Shown here: one piece after another, positions 1 to 9,027 of the stretch
Layout of the letters: every line of letters begins with the position of its first letter
Numbering within the stretch: position 1 is the first letter of the stretch
Source: Dechloromonas sp.
GTDB taxonomy: Bacteria; Pseudomonadota; Gammaproteobacteria; Burkholderiales; Rhodocyclaceae
Assembly: GCA_028689015.1 (NCBI GenBank)
Contig: JAQTXC010000015.1
Location: forward strand, 1-54,339
Reading direction: 5' to 3'
DNA: 54,339 nt
Notes under the pieces: model-generated
Databases searched by the model: none
What the model was told of the DNA's origin: nothing
Seen by the model: only the letters and a program-made list of their open reading frames with translations
Program-made: the position numbers and the translations under genes

Positions 1-12
1 AGCTTTCTCCAA

Positions 13-657
13 CTACCCGACCTGATTCGCCACCGCCCACACGGCTGCTTCAACGCGCGAGCGGAATTTCAGTTTTTTGAGCAGGTTGCGGATGTGTACC
101 TTGACGGTGCTTTCCATGATGTCGAGTTCGCGGGCGATCAGTTTGTTGGACATGCCGGCGGCTAGGCATTTGAGGATGCTGGTTTCGCGCTCGGTCAACG
201 CGGCATGAGAGCGATTTTCCACCACGCTTTCCTGGCGCAGGGCATGGGCGAGCAGGCTGGTTAATTCAGGGCTGATGGCGGTCTGGCCGTGCATGGCATT
301 GCTGATTAGCGACAGCATGTCGTCCGGGTCATTGTCTTTCAGGATGTAGCCGTCGGCGCCGGCGCGGATGGCGGCAATCAGGTCGTCCGGTGCGTTGGAG
401 ACAGTGAGGATGATGATGCGGCTGTCGATTTCCTGGTCGCGCATCTGGCGCAGGGTTTCGAGGCCGTTCATTCCTTTCATGTTCAGGTCGAGCAGGATCA
501 GGTCGGGTTCCAGTTGGCGGGCCAGCGCGATGCCTTCTTCGCCGCCGGCTGCTTCGCCAATGACCGTGAAGTCCGGCGACAAGGCCAGCAACTGGCCGAC
601 GCCGCGGCGGAACAGGGGGTGGTCATCAATGATCAGGGTGCGGGTCAGGTTGGTCAT
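13..657 (-). CDS. narL: Nitrate/nitrite response regulator NarL
   Basis: LuxR/NarL-family response regulator, 214 aa. An N-terminal receiver domain (about residues 6-120) shows the acidic pair D11-D12, the likely phospho-acceptor D57 in LILLDLNM, and a conserved lysine in GYILKD. A C-terminal LuxR-type helix-turn-helix (about 150-205, LTERETSILKCLAAGMSNK) binds DNA. The start overlaps the narX stop by 4 bp (ATGA), so the two are translationally coupled. From family knowledge NarL is phosphorylated by NarX and binds TACYYMT heptamers; such a site lies upstream of napF in this window. No narG operon is visible, so the nearest evident target is nap. NarP would be the main alternative name. Confidence 0.88.
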   Translation of the reverse strand: MTNLTRTLIIDDHPLFRRGVGQLLALSPDFTVIGEAAGGEEGIALARQLEPDLILLDLNMKGMNGLETLRQMRDQEIDSRIIILTVSNAPDDLIAAIRAGADGYILKDNDPDDMLSLISNAMHGQTAISPELTSLLAHALRQESVVENRSHAALTERETSILKCLAAGMSNKLIARELDIMESTVKVHIRNLLKKLKFRSRVEAAVWAVANQVG

Positions 658-2519
658 GCAGGGCTTTCGGGGGCGATCTGGCGGGTTTTCAGGGGTTGGA
701 AGCGCAGCCGGATGCGCGTGCCGTGGCCGACCCGGCTGTCGATTGTCAGTTGGCCGTCCAGAATATGAGCCCGGTCGCGCATGATGCTGGTGCCAAAGTG
801 ATTGGCGGGAATTTGGTTGGGGTCAAAGCCGCAGCCGTTGTCGCTAATTTCGATTTTGACGCTGTGGTCGTCGTCGACCGCAATGGCGATTTCGGCGGCC
901 GTGGCGCTGGCATGGCGCTCGATATTGCTGAGCGCCTCACGGATGATGCGGATGACGTGCATTTCCTCGTTGGCCGAGAGGACGATGCCGGCCAGGGTGT
1001 TGTGCAGTGCAACCGGGAAATCCAGTTTTTCTGAAAACTCGGTGATGGTTTCCTGCAAGGCGGCATTGAAGCCCCGTTCATCGATGCGCAGCCGGAAGGT
1101 GGTAATCAGTTCGCGCAATTCACGGTAGGCGGTATTCAGCCCGTTCTTCAATTCTTCGGCAATGGTCCGCGCGTCACAGCCTTGGTCGATGCATTTTTCC
1201 AGGCGGGTAACCTGGATTTTCAGGTAACTGAGCGATTGGGCGATTGAGTCGTGCAGTTCGCGGGCGATGACCGAGCGTTCTTCAAGCACGGCCAGACGAT
1301 GTTTTTCTTCGGCGCGCCGCATGTTGCTCAAGGCATTGGAAACGTGGTGACCAACCGTTTCGATAATGCGTGCTTTGTCACGGGGCAGGCCGGCCGGGGA
1401 TTTGAGGAAAATGGGCATGCTGCCGCGCAGGCCCTTGCCGTCACCGATCGGGACGCAGACGACAGGCGATGTCAGGGCTTGCTGGTGGAGCGCTTGCTGC
1501 GAGTTTTCAAAACATTGTCCGCAATCATGTTGACCGCAAAGGGCTTGTGTTTCGTCGCTATCGAGGCTGCTGACGACCGGGTGGGCGGGTAACTGGCCGT
1601 TTTCGCTGATGCAGACCATGCTGTGGCCGAGTTCCAGCGCGTCTTCGATGTCTTTGAGCACGGCCTGCACATTGTCCAGCGTCAGGTCGTTGGCTGAAAG
1701 TTGCTGGCTGGTCCGGTACAGCAGTTCCAGTGATTGGTTGGTGCGCGTTAGTTCGCGGGTTTTTTCATCGACCTTGTCTTCCAGATGGGCATACATGTTG
1801 GCGATTTCGGCCACCATGGTGTTGAAAGCCTGGCCGAGTTGGCCCAGTTCGTCGTCGCTCACATGGCGGACGCGAACGGTGAAACTGCCTTGCGAGACGC
1901 TGTGCGCGGCCTTGAGCAAGTGGGCCAGCGGCTGAACCAGTTGCCGCCGCAGCATCCAGCTGGTGATCAGGCTGAGCAGGATGATGAGGCCAAGCAGGAT
2001 GAATTGGGTAATACGCAACCAGCGCACCTTGCGTTCGAGGTCCTCTTCGATCAGGCGGACGACGTGGTCGATCTGGTCGACAAAGCCGGGAATGTCGTCA
2101 GCCATTTGAATCAGCGCATCGCTATTGCCATCAATCGCCGCCCGCGCCAGCGGGCGAATATGTGCTGTCCAGCGTTCGGTGACGACACGGATGGCATCGG
2201 CCGATGGGCTCGTAGCGTCCGATTTGGCCACGATGAAGCGTTCCAGACCCAGCAGACGCCGTTCAAATTGCTCAATGGTTTCCTGGGCTTGGGTGCGGCG
2301 GTTGATTTGCTGAACTTCGCTCAGGGTGCGAAAGCTCATCATGCGCAGCGAGCCAGAGACATTAATGGCGGCTGCCTTGCCGCTGATGTTTTCAGCGATG
2401 ACCGTTGAAATGACGATGGACAAAAAAGCCAGCAGGGCCAGGGTGCCCATGGCGAGGCCGAGACGGACCAGGACGGATGCGCGCAGGGCACGGGATGCGG
2501 CTTGCAGGAAGGGGGTCAT
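654..2519 (-). CDS. narX: Nitrate sensor histidine kinase NarX
   Basis: Membrane sensor kinase of 621 aa, near the usual NarX length of about 600. The first transmembrane segment (about 15-42) is followed by a periplasmic nitrate-binding P-box, GKAAAINVSGSLRMMSFR, typical of NarX/NarQ. A second transmembrane segment (about 168-190) leads into a HAMP domain. The cytoplasmic linker has a cysteine cluster (CGQHDCGQCFE), as in the NarX central module. Then come a HisKA_3 dimerisation helix with the phospho-histidine in ARELHDSIAQSLSYLK and an HATPase domain (SDNGCGFDP). The gene is divergent from napF and precedes narL with a 4-bp overlap. It should sense nitrate/nitrite and phosphorylate NarL. 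Confidence 0.9.
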   Translation of the reverse strand: MTPFLQAASRALRASVLVRLGLAMGTLALLAFLSIVISTVIAENISGKAAAINVSGSLRMMSFRTLSEVQQINRRTQAQETIEQFERRLLGLERFIVAKSDATSPSADAIRVVTERWTAHIRPLARAAIDGNSDALIQMADDIPGFVDQIDHVVRLIEEDLERKVRWLRITQFILLGLIILLSLITSWMLRRQLVQPLAHLLKAAHSVSQGSFTVRVRHVSDDELGQLGQAFNTMVAEIANMYAHLEDKVDEKTRELTRTNQSLELLYRTSQQLSANDLTLDNVQAVLKDIEDALELGHSMVCISENGQLPAHPVVSSLDSDETQALCGQHDCGQCFENSQQALHQQALTSPVVCVPIGDGKGLRGSMPIFLKSPAGLPRDKARIIETVGHHVSNALSNMRRAEEKHRLAVLEERSVIARELHDSIAQSLSYLKIQVTRLEKCIDQGCDARTIAEELKNGLNTAYRELRELITTFRLRIDERGFNAALQETITEFSEKLDFPVALHNTLAGIVLSANEEMHVIRIIREALSNIERHASATAAEIAIAVDDDHSVKIEISDNGCGFDPNQIPANHFGTSIMRDRAHILDGQLTIDSRVGHGTRIRLRFQPLKTRQIAPESPA

Positions 2520-2643
2520 CGCGAGTCATCCGGGTAAGCCGTCGGGGCATTTGGCGTAGGCCAGGTTAACAGGGTGAGCGGCAGTGTCTTTTCCATCCGA
2601 TTGATTTTACGGCAAAAACTTTTGTCCGTTGCTGGCTTTGGCC

Positions 2644-2659
2644 TACCTATTTGGAGGTA
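2644..2659. promoter_or_regulatory. NarL/NarP 7-2-7 binding site upstream of napF
   Basis: TACCTAT-TT-GGAGGTA is two inverted heptamers separated by 2 bp. The left one matches TACYYMT exactly and the right one (TACCTCC on the other strand) has one mismatch at the last base. A 7-2-7 arrangement is the known high-affinity layout for NarL and NarP. It lies about 90 bp upstream of the napF start and 125 bp from the narX start, so it could control either or both. Confidence 0.7.
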
Positions 2660-2670
2660 GTGGCGATCCT

Positions 2671-2712
2671 TGGGGGTCGTTAGCCCCCTCTGTTGAGCCT
2701 GCCCGAGGGGGC
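2671..2712 (+). promoter_or_regulatory. Alternative hairpins in the napF leader
   Basis: GGGGG at 2672-2676 can pair with CCCCC at 2684-2688. The overlapping GCCCCCTC at 2683-2690 can instead pair perfectly with GAGGGGGC at 2705-2712. The two stems share the C-rich arm and cannot form together. They sit between the NarL-type site and the napF start at 2750, so they are probably in the 5' leader. No U-run follows, so this is not a plain terminator. Any regulatory role is inference. Confidence 0.4.
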
Positions 2713-2749
2713 CTAAGATCAGCGGCAAATCAATCCATGAGAGGCTTTT

Positions 2750-3277
2750 GTGCTCGCTTCACGCCGCGCTTTTTTCGGTATCCGTCATACCCGGCAGGGG
2801 GCGCTGATCCGTCCGCCCTGGGCTTTGCCCGAGGCGGCCTTTGTCGAGGCGTGTACGCGGTGTTCGGCGTGTGTCGAGGTTTGCCCGACGGGTTTGCTGG
2901 TCAATGGGGATGGCGGATATCCCGAGGCTGCTTTCAATCCGGCCCGTGCCAGCCAGATCTGTATCTTGTGTGGTGATTGCGCGCAGCGCTGCCCGGAACC
3001 AGCCTTGCACTATCTGGCCGAGTCTCGCCCCTGGTCGGTCCAGGCGGTCTTTGCCGAGGCCTGCCTTGCCCAGCGCGATGTGGTATGCCGGACCTGCGGC
3101 GAATCCTGCCCGGCCAGCGCTATCCGTTTTCCCCCGCGCCTGGGCGGTGTCGCCCGGCCTGTCCTTGATGAGGCAGCGTGTACCGGTTGCGGTGCCTGCC
3201 TTGCTGATTGTCCGACGGCCGCCATCCAGATGGCGCCCACCCTGTCCACGCCATCTGCCTTGCGAGGTGCCGCATGA
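2750..3277 (+). CDS. napF: Ferredoxin-type protein NapF
   Basis: First gene of the nap operon, 175 aa from a GTG start. Four cysteine clusters for [4Fe-4S] centres are visible: CTRCSACVEVCP (about 36-47), CILCGDCAQRCP (about 73-84), a shorter CRTCGESCP, and CTGCGACLADCP near the C terminus. There is no signal peptide, which fits a cytoplasmic protein. NapF is thought to act in maturation or iron-sulfur loading of NapA before export. The stop overlaps the napD start by 4 bp (ATGA), so coupling is likely. Confidence 0.9.
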   Translation: MLASRRAFFGIRHTRQGALIRPPWALPEAAFVEACTRCSACVEVCPTGLLVNGDGGYPEAAFNPARASQICILCGDCAQRCPEPALHYLAESRPWSVQAVFAEACLAQRDVVCRTCGESCPASAIRFPPRLGGVARPVLDEAACTGCGACLADCPTAAIQMAPTLSTPSALRGAA

Positions 3278-3525
3278 AAATCGTCAGTCTTGTCCTGAAA
3301 TATCTCCCCGAACATTCGGCCTTCATCCAGCAGGCCGTCGAACAGGTGGCCGGGGCCTCGGTTGCTCATGATCAGGGCGACGGGCGAATGCTTGTTTTGA
3401 TCGAGGACGGCGAAGGTTACGCCGTTTCCGATTCCATCATCCAGGTCCATCAGGTGCCCCACATCATGTCGGTCACCCTGGCTTACGAATACAGCGACGA
3501 CGCGCTTGCTATTGAGGAGGTTTGA
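3274..3525 (+). CDS. napD: NapA-specific chaperone NapD
   Basis: Small cytoplasmic protein of 83 aa beginning [15 protein letters not shown]. An upstream in-frame ATG exists but lies inside napF; the start at 3274 overlaps the napF stop by 4 bp and gives the usual NapD length. The NapD family binds the twin-arginine signal peptide of NapA and holds it back until the molybdenum cofactor is inserted. It sits directly before napA, with the napA ribosome site AGGAGG inside its last codons. Confidence 0.9.
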   Translation: MKIVSLVLKYLPEHSAFIQQAVEQVAGASVAHDQGDGRMLVLIEDGEGYAVSDSIIQVHQVPHIMSVTLAYEYSDDALAIEEV

Positions 3526-3527
3526 CC

Positions 3528-6104
3528 ATGACCATGAATCGACGTGATTTCCTGAAAACCCAGGCCGTGGCTGCTGCCGCCGCGACGGCTGGCATTCCGT
3601 TGGCCGCTGAAGCCGCCAAGGCCCCTGCGCACGGCACGACTGAAATCCGCTGGGACAAGGCGGCCTGTCGTTTCTGCGGCACCGGCTGTTCGGTGCTGGT
3701 CGGTGTCCAGAATGGCCGTATCGTCGCCACCCAGGGCGACCCGGATGCGCCGGTCAACCGCGGTCTGAACTGCATCAAGGGCTATTTCTTGTCGAAGATC
3801 CAGTACGGTGCCGACCGCCTGACCAAGCCGCTGTTGCGCATGAAAAACGGCAAGTTTGACAAGAATGGTGATTTCCAGCCGATTTCCTGGAAGGAAGCCT
3901 TCGACATCATGGAAGAGAAGTGGAAAGCCGCGCTCAAGGCCGATATGAAGGCCAATGCCGGTAAGCCGGTGGATCAGATGGGCTCGTCGATCGGCATGTT
4001 CGGTTCCGGCCAATGGACGATCTGGGAAGGTTACGCGGCGACCAAATTATGGAAGGCCGGTTTCCGTTCCAATAATCTGGATCCCAACGCCCGCCATTGC
4101 ATGGCATCGGCGGTGGCTGGTTTCATGCGCACCTTCGGTATTGATGAGCCGATGGGCTGCTACGACGACATCGAGAATGCTGATGCCTTCGTGCTGTGGG
4201 GGTCGAACATGGCCGAGATGCACCCCATTCTGTGGTCGCGTATTACCGACCGCCGCTTGAGCCATCCGGAATCGGAAGTCCATGTGTTGTCGACTTTCGA
4301 GCATCGCAGTTTTGAACTGGCCGACAACGGCATGATCTTCGTGCCGCAGACCGATCTGGCCATTCTCAATTACATCTGCAACTACATCATCCAGTCCGGC
4401 AAGGTGAACAAGGCCTTTGTCGACAAGCATGTCAATTTCAAGATGGGTGAGACCGACATCGGTTTTGGCCTGCGCCCGGCGCATGCCCTGGAAAAGGATG
4501 CAACCAACAACGGTTATAGCGGCGCCGATGGCAAGCCCAAGGGCAATAGTGGTGCGGCCAAGCCGATTACTTTTGATGAATTCAAGAAGTTCGTTGCCGA
4601 ATACACCCTGGAGAAAGTCGCCAAGCTGTCGGGTGTTCCGGCCGAGCGCTTGAAGAAGATGGCTGAGTTGTATGCCGATCCGAAGAAAAAAGTGGTCAGT
4701 TTCTGGACCATGGGCTTCAACCAGCACACCCGCGGCACCTGGGTGAACAACATGATCTACAACGTCCACCTGCTGGTCGGCAAGATTTCGACGCCGGGTA
4801 GCGGTCCGTTCTCGCTGACGGGTCAGCCGTCGGCTTGCGGTACGGCACGCGAAGTGGGGACGTTTGCCCACCGCCTGCCAGCCGACATGGTGGTGACCAA
4901 TGCCGATCATCGCAAGCACACGGAAGAAATCTGGAAACTGCCGGAAGGAACGCTGAACGGCAAGATCGGTTTTCACGCCGTGCTGCAAAGCCGCATGTTG
5001 AAGGACGGCAAGATGTCCTGTTACTGGACTTCGACCACCAACAACATGCAGGCCGGGCCGAACGTCAATGAAGAAATCTACCCGGGCTGGCGTAATCCGG
5101 CGGCCTTTGTCGTGGTCTCTGATTGCTATCCGACGGTGTCGGCGATGGCGGCTGACTTGGTGCTGCCGTCCGCGATGTGGACTGAGAAGGAGGGGGCTTT
5201 CGGTAACGCCGAGCGCCGCACCCAGTTCTGGCGTCAGCAAGTCGCAGCACCGGGCGAGGCCAAGTCCGATCTGTGGCAATACATCGAGTTTTCCAAGCGC
5301 TTTAAGGTCGAGGATGTCTGGCCGGCTGATTTGATCGCCAAGGCACCGCAATTCAAGGGCAAGACCTTGTTTGATGTGCTGTACAAAAATGGTCAGGTGA
5401 ACAAGTTCCCGCTGGCCGAGGTCGAGAAGGTCAATAGCCACGCCATCAAGAGCTACATGAATGATGAATCCAAGGAACTGGGTTTTTATCTGCAAAAGGG
5501 CTTGTTCGAGGAGTACGCGGCTTTCGGTCGGGGGCATGGTCATGACCTGGCCTCGTTCGAGACTTACCACAAGGCACGCGGCCTGCGCTGGCCGGTGGTC
5601 GATGGCAAGGAAACCTTGTGGCGGTTCCGCGAGGGGTATGACCCGTATGTGCCGAAGGGCGAGGACATCCGCTTCTACGGCCACAAGGATGGCAAGGCCG
5701 TCATCTTCGCCCTGCCTTACCAGGATCCTCCGGAAAAGCCGGATAACGAATTTGACCTCTGGTTGTGTACCGGCCGCGTGCTTGAGCATTGGCATACCGG
5801 CTCGATGACCCGGCGCGTACCGGAATTGCATCGTGCCGTACCGGAAGCCGTGGTCTTTATGCATCCTGACGATGCCAAGAAACGCAACCTGCAGCGCGGC
5901 ATGAAGGTCAAGGTCGCCTCACGGCGTGGCGAGATCCAGTTGCGGGTCGAAACCAAGGGCCGTAACAAGCCGCCGATGGGCCTGGTTTTCATTCCCTTTT
6001 TCGATGAGGGCAAGTTGGTCAACAAACTGACGCTGGATGCCACCTGCCCGATCTCGAAAGAGACTGACTACAAGAAGTGCGCTGTGAAGATCGTCAAGGC
6101 CTGA
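3528..6104 (+). CDS. napA: Periplasmic nitrate reductase catalytic subunit NapA
   Basis: Reduces nitrate to nitrite in the periplasm using bis-MGD molybdenum and one [4Fe-4S] centre; 858 aa, normal for NapA. The start is the ATG at 3528, 7 nt after AGGAGG (a second ATG at 3534 is possible; a TTG at 3522 is less likely). The signal peptide carries the twin-arginine motif [19 protein letters not shown] plus the cysteine in LNCIKGYF bind the cluster. The cysteine of NARHCMASA is the expected Mo ligand. The C-terminal molybdopterin dinucleotide domain includes [19 protein letters not shown]. It is flanked by its chaperone napD and the electron-transfer genes napGHBC. Confidence 0.97.
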   Translation: MTMNRRDFLKTQAVAAAAATAGIPLAAEAAKAPAHGTTEIRWDKAACRFCGTGCSVLVGVQNGRIVATQGDPDAPVNRGLNCIKGYFLSKIQYGADRLTKPLLRMKNGKFDKNGDFQPISWKEAFDIMEEKWKAALKADMKANAGKPVDQMGSSIGMFGSGQWTIWEGYAATKLWKAGFRSNNLDPNARHCMASAVAGFMRTFGIDEPMGCYDDIENADAFVLWGSNMAEMHPILWSRITDRRLSHPESEVHVLSTFEHRSFELADNGMIFVPQTDLAILNYICNYIIQSGKVNKAFVDKHVNFKMGETDIGFGLRPAHALEKDATNNGYSGADGKPKGNSGAAKPITFDEFKKFVAEYTLEKVAKLSGVPAERLKKMAELYADPKKKVVSFWTMGFNQHTRGTWVNNMIYNVHLLVGKISTPGSGPFSLTGQPSACGTAREVGTFAHRLPADMVVTNADHRKHTEEIWKLPEGTLNGKIGFHAVLQSRMLKDGKMSCYWTSTTNNMQAGPNVNEEIYPGWRNPAAFVVVSDCYPTVSAMAADLVLPSAMWTEKEGAFGNAERRTQFWRQQVAAPGEAKSDLWQYIEFSKRFKVEDVWPADLIAKAPQFKGKTLFDVLYKNGQVNKFPLAEVEKVNSHAIKSYMNDESKELGFYLQKGLFEEYAAFGRGHGHDLASFETYHKARGLRWPVVDGKETLWRFREGYDPYVPKGEDIRFYGHKDGKAVIFALPYQDPPEKPDNEFDLWLCTGRVLEHWHTGSMTRRVPELHRAVPEAVVFMHPDDAKKRNLQRGMKVKVASRRGEIQLRVETKGRNKPPMGLVFIPFFDEGKLVNKLTLDATCPISKETDYKKCAVKIVKA

Positions 6105-6130
6105 TTTTTGCCAAGAAACGAGCGTCGACC

Positions 6131-6979
6131 GTGACCACCAACCCCACCGCCAAGCCGCAAGGAAAAACCGGCGCGTTGCCCGCATCAACGGCGCGCCGGA
6201 AATTCCTGAACGGGATTGCCGCCGCGGCCGGTGGCGGCGCCCTGCTGACGCTGGCGTCGCTCCTGGTGGCCCGGCCCGCCGCTGCGCAGCCAGCCCAGGC
6301 TTTGCGGCCCCCGGGGGCGATGGCTGAGCAGGATTTTCTCGGCGCCTGTATTCGTTGCGGGTTGTGTGTGCGCGATTGTCCCTACGACACCTTGCAACTG
6401 GCACCTGCCGGTAGCGCAGTGGCCGGGGGGACGCCATTTTTCAATGCCCGTGCGGTGCCTTGCGAAATGTGCGACGACATTCCCTGTGTCAAGGCCTGTC
6501 CGACCGGTGCGCTCGACCCGCAGTTGACTGACATCCACGAGGCCCGGATGGGGCTGGCCGTCTTGTCCGACCACGAAACCTGCCTCAATTTCCTTGGCTT
6601 GCGCTGCGACGTCTGCTATCGCGTTTGCCCGGTCATTGACCAGGCGATCACTTTGGAAAATATCCACAACCCTCGCTCGGATCGGCATGCCATGTTGTTG
6701 CCGACCGTGCATTCGGATCATTGCACTGGCTGTGGTAAATGCGAGAAGGCTTGCGTGTTGCCTGAGGCTGCGATCAAGGTCATGCCGTTGAAACTGGCGC
6801 AGGGTCGTTTGCCGGAGCATTACCGCAAGGGTTGGGAAGAAAAAGCGCGGCACGGCGGCTCGCTGATCGGTGATCAGATCGAGATGCCGGTGCGCGGTCT
6901 GGAGGACAAAGCCTATGGCGATGTCCGCTTGAATGGCGAGGCGGCGCCGAACAGTCTGAACTCGGGGTGGAAGCCATGA
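6131..6979 (+). CDS. napG: Ferredoxin-type protein NapG
   Basis: Periplasmic iron-sulfur protein of 282 aa taking electrons from quinol via NapH toward NapC/NapB. A GTG at 6131 is chosen, 26 bp after napA; earlier in-frame codons run back into napA. The N terminus has a twin-arginine-like RRKFLNG followed by a hydrophobic stretch and an AAAQPAQA-like cleavage region. Four cysteine clusters follow: [43 protein letters not shown] and [11 protein letters not shown]. The stop overlaps napH by 4 bp. The Shine-Dalgarno sequence is weak, so the exact start is less certain than the identity. Confidence 0.9.
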   Translation: MTTNPTAKPQGKTGALPASTARRKFLNGIAAAAGGGALLTLASLLVARPAAAQPAQALRPPGAMAEQDFLGACIRCGLCVRDCPYDTLQLAPAGSAVAGGTPFFNARAVPCEMCDDIPCVKACPTGALDPQLTDIHEARMGLAVLSDHETCLNFLGLRCDVCYRVCPVIDQAITLENIHNPRSDRHAMLLPTVHSDHCTGCGKCEKACVLPEAAIKVMPLKLAQGRLPEHYRKGWEEKARHGGSLIGDQIEMPVRGLEDKAYGDVRLNGEAAPNSLNSGWKP

Positions 6980-7827
6980 CGATCGGTCAGGACGCTATCC
7001 GTACCAAGGGGTGGTTGGGCGCGCATCGTTTTCTCGTTTTACGTCGCTTGAGCCAGTCGACCGTGTTGCTCGCCTTTTTGATCGGGCCGTGGTTTGGCCT
7101 GTGGTGGGTCAAGGGCAACCTGGCGTCGTCGTTGACTTTCGGCGTCTTGCCGCTGACGGATCCCTATCTGTTTGTCCAGACGCTGGCCGCCGGTTTCATG
7201 CCTGCCTCGGCCGCCCTGATTGGGGCCGCCGTGGTGCTTGGTTTTTACGCCTTGCTCGGTGGCCGCTTGTATTGCGCTTGGGTGTGCCCAGTCAATCCGC
7301 TGACTGATCTGGCCGCCTGGTTACGCCGTCGCTGGGGGCTCAAATCGGGGCGTGTGCCGGATTCGGCGACGCGTTACTGGGTGCTGGCGGGTTCCTTGCT
7401 GACCGCTGCTGCAACCGGCACCTTGGTTTGGGAGTGGGTTAATCCGGTGTCTATTTTGCAGCGCAGCCTGATTTTTGGTTTGTCCGGCAGTGTGCTGGTG
7501 GTCGGCGCCGTTTTTTTCTACGACTTGCTGGTGGCCAGCCGGGGCTGGTGCGGTCACCTGTGCCCGATGGGGGCTTTTTATGGCCTGCTGGGGCAGAAGT
7601 CCTTGCTACGGGTGACGGCTCGTCAGCGCTCGGCCTGCGATGACTGCATGGATTGTTTTGCCATTTGCCCGGAGCCGCAGGTGATCCGGCCGGCCCTGAA
7701 AAAAGTAGGTCAGGAGAGCCCGCTCATCCTGGACCGTGACTGTACCAATTGCGGCCGCTGCATTGATATTTGCGGCCGGGATGTTTTCCACTTTACCCAT
7801 CGGTTCGACCAAAGGAGCGATCTATGA
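6976..7827 (+). CDS. napH: Membrane quinol dehydrogenase NapH
   Basis: Integral membrane protein of 283 aa with about four transmembrane segments (near residues 30-50, 75-100, 130-155 and 165-190). Two CxxxCP motifs at membrane edges are seen, [11 protein letters not shown] and GHLCPMGAF. Two C-terminal cytoplasmic [4Fe-4S] clusters are [12 protein letters not shown] and [11 protein letters not shown]. NapH with NapG forms a quinol oxidation branch, usually ubiquinol, though menaquinol is possible given menBC nearby. The ATG at 6976 overlaps the napG stop (ATGA) and is preferred over GTG 6967. The 3' end overlaps napB in the same way. Confidence 0.92.
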   Translation: MTIGQDAIRTKGWLGAHRFLVLRRLSQSTVLLAFLIGPWFGLWWVKGNLASSLTFGVLPLTDPYLFVQTLAAGFMPASAALIGAAVVLGFYALLGGRLYCAWVCPVNPLTDLAAWLRRRWGLKSGRVPDSATRYWVLAGSLLTAAATGTLVWEWVNPVSILQRSLIFGLSGSVLVVGAVFFYDLLVASRGWCGHLCPMGAFYGLLGQKSLLRVTARQRSACDDCMDCFAICPEPQVIRPALKKVGQESPLILDRDCTNCGRCIDICGRDVFHFTHRFDQRSDL

Positions 7828-8288
7828 AAAATACGAGCCGCCTGTTTTCTACCGCCTTGGCAGCGGTTTTTCTGGGATTGTCGCTGGTGCTGACGCCCGT
7901 TGGCCATGCTGCCGATGGTGGCCTGAAATCCTTGCGGGGTGCTGAAATTCAAGCCCCGGATACGGAGTCGGCCGATCCCTTCAAAAATGCGAAGGACAGC
8001 GCGCCGATCGAGCGGAATTATGTGCAGCAACCGCCGCTGATCCCGCACAAGAGCGATGGCTACACGGTGACCAAAAACTTCAACAAGTGCATGGATTGCC
8101 ACGCCTGGAATCGCTACAAGGAAACCGGGGCGACCAAGGTTTCGCTGACCCATTTCAAGACGCGTGACGGCCAGGAATTGTCGAATATTTCACCGCGTCG
8201 TTATTTCTGTCAGCAATGTCACGTGTCGCAAGCCGATGCTAAGCCACTGGTGGCCAATCAGTTTGCCCCAGCGCAAGGAATGCGTTGA
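7824..8288 (+). CDS. napB: Diheme cytochrome NapB, small subunit of nitrate reductase
   Basis: Periplasmic electron-transfer subunit that delivers electrons to NapA; 154 aa. A Sec signal peptide (about residues 1-30, ending near VGHAA) precedes two c-type heme sites, CMDCH and CQQCH. The start at 7824 overlaps the napH stop by 4 bp and follows GGAGCG; a longer upstream reading would be read-through of napH. The length and two-heme layout are typical of NapB. Cytochrome c maturation genes are not in this window and must be elsewhere. Confidence 0.95.
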   Translation: MKNTSRLFSTALAAVFLGLSLVLTPVGHAADGGLKSLRGAEIQAPDTESADPFKNAKDSAPIERNYVQQPPLIPHKSDGYTVTKNFNKCMDCHAWNRYKETGATKVSLTHFKTRDGQELSNISPRRYFCQQCHVSQADAKPLVANQFAPAQGMR

Positions 8289-8311
8289 TTCGGCGATGAC
8301 GGAGAAAAACC

Positions 8312-8950
8312 ATGGATAACAAAAACACGCAGGGCGGCGGGTTGACCGCAAAATTGATCGGCTGGGTGAAAACCGTCGGTCCATTGACGGTGGTTGGCCT
8401 GTTTGTCGCCGGCATCGTCTTCTGGGGCGGTTTCAATACGGCCATGGAATGGACCAACCGCGAGGCCTTCTGTATTTCGTGTCACGAAATGAAGGACAAC
8501 GTGTACGAGGAGTATCGCAACACGGTGCATTACTCGAATCGCTCAGGCGTGCGGGCAACCTGTCCGGACTGTCATGTGCCGAAAGAGTGGGGGCCGAAGA
8601 TCTGGCGCAAGATTCAAGCCTCGAACGAGGTGCTGCACAAAGTGCTGGGCAGTATCGATACGCCGGAAAAGTTCAACGCCAAACGCTTGATCCTGGCCGA
8701 GCATGAATGGGAGCGGATGAAGAAGACCGATTCCCGCGAGTGTCGTAATTGCCACAATTACGAGTCCTTTGATTACGGTGTGCAGGGTCGTCGTTCGTCC
8801 AGCATGCACCAGGCCGGTTTTGCCGAAGGCAAGACGTGTATCGATTGCCACAAGGGCATTGCCCACAAGTTGCCGGAAGTGGATCAGTCGATTGGTGCGG
8901 TTAACCAGGACGGTGCAGCGCCTAAGGAATTCCATCCGCCCAGTAAGTAA
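8312..8950 (+). CDS. napC: Tetraheme quinol dehydrogenase NapC
   Basis: NapC/NirT-family membrane-anchored cytochrome c, 212 aa. One N-terminal membrane anchor (about residues 25-48) is followed by four heme-binding motifs: CISCH, CPDCH, CRNCH and CIDCH. It oxidises membrane quinol and passes electrons to NapB. It is last in the operon, so the gene order is F-D-A-G-H-B-C as in Escherichia coli, but without trailing ccm genes. A clear terminator follows. The ribosome site GGAG lies 9-12 nt before the ATG. Confidence 0.95.
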   Translation: MDNKNTQGGGLTAKLIGWVKTVGPLTVVGLFVAGIVFWGGFNTAMEWTNREAFCISCHEMKDNVYEEYRNTVHYSNRSGVRATCPDCHVPKEWGPKIWRKIQASNEVLHKVLGSIDTPEKFNAKRLILAEHEWERMKKTDSRECRNCHNYESFDYGVQGRRSSSMHQAGFAEGKTCIDCHKGIAHKLPEVDQSIGAVNQDGAAPKEFHPPSK

Positions 8951-8970
8951 AACGCGGTGGGTTTTAAGTC

Positions 8971-9005
8971 AAAAGGCCGCCGGCGACCTTGCCTGGCGGC
9001 CTTTT
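8971..9005. terminator. Bidirectional intrinsic terminator after napC
   Basis: Perfect inverted repeat AAAAGGCCGCC / GGCGGCCTTTT with a 13-nt loop, ending in T on both strands. It lies between convergent napC and the minus-strand gene ending at 9028, so it probably serves both. Confidence 0.85.
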
Positions 9006-9027
9006 GATTATGGGGTGCCGGGTGGAC

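Noticed and set aside
2601-2615. FNR-like site (TTGAT followed by GGCAA) upstream of napF
   Set aside because: Only one half matches TTGAT-N4-ATCAA and the spacing is 5, so it is too weak to list.
4047-5864. 605-codon minus-strand frame opposite napA
   Set aside because: It is fully antisense to a certain napA gene, has no recognisable domain, and results from high GC codon structure.
8951-9027. Cytochrome c maturation genes after napC
   Set aside because: The operon ends with a terminator; no ccm genes follow.
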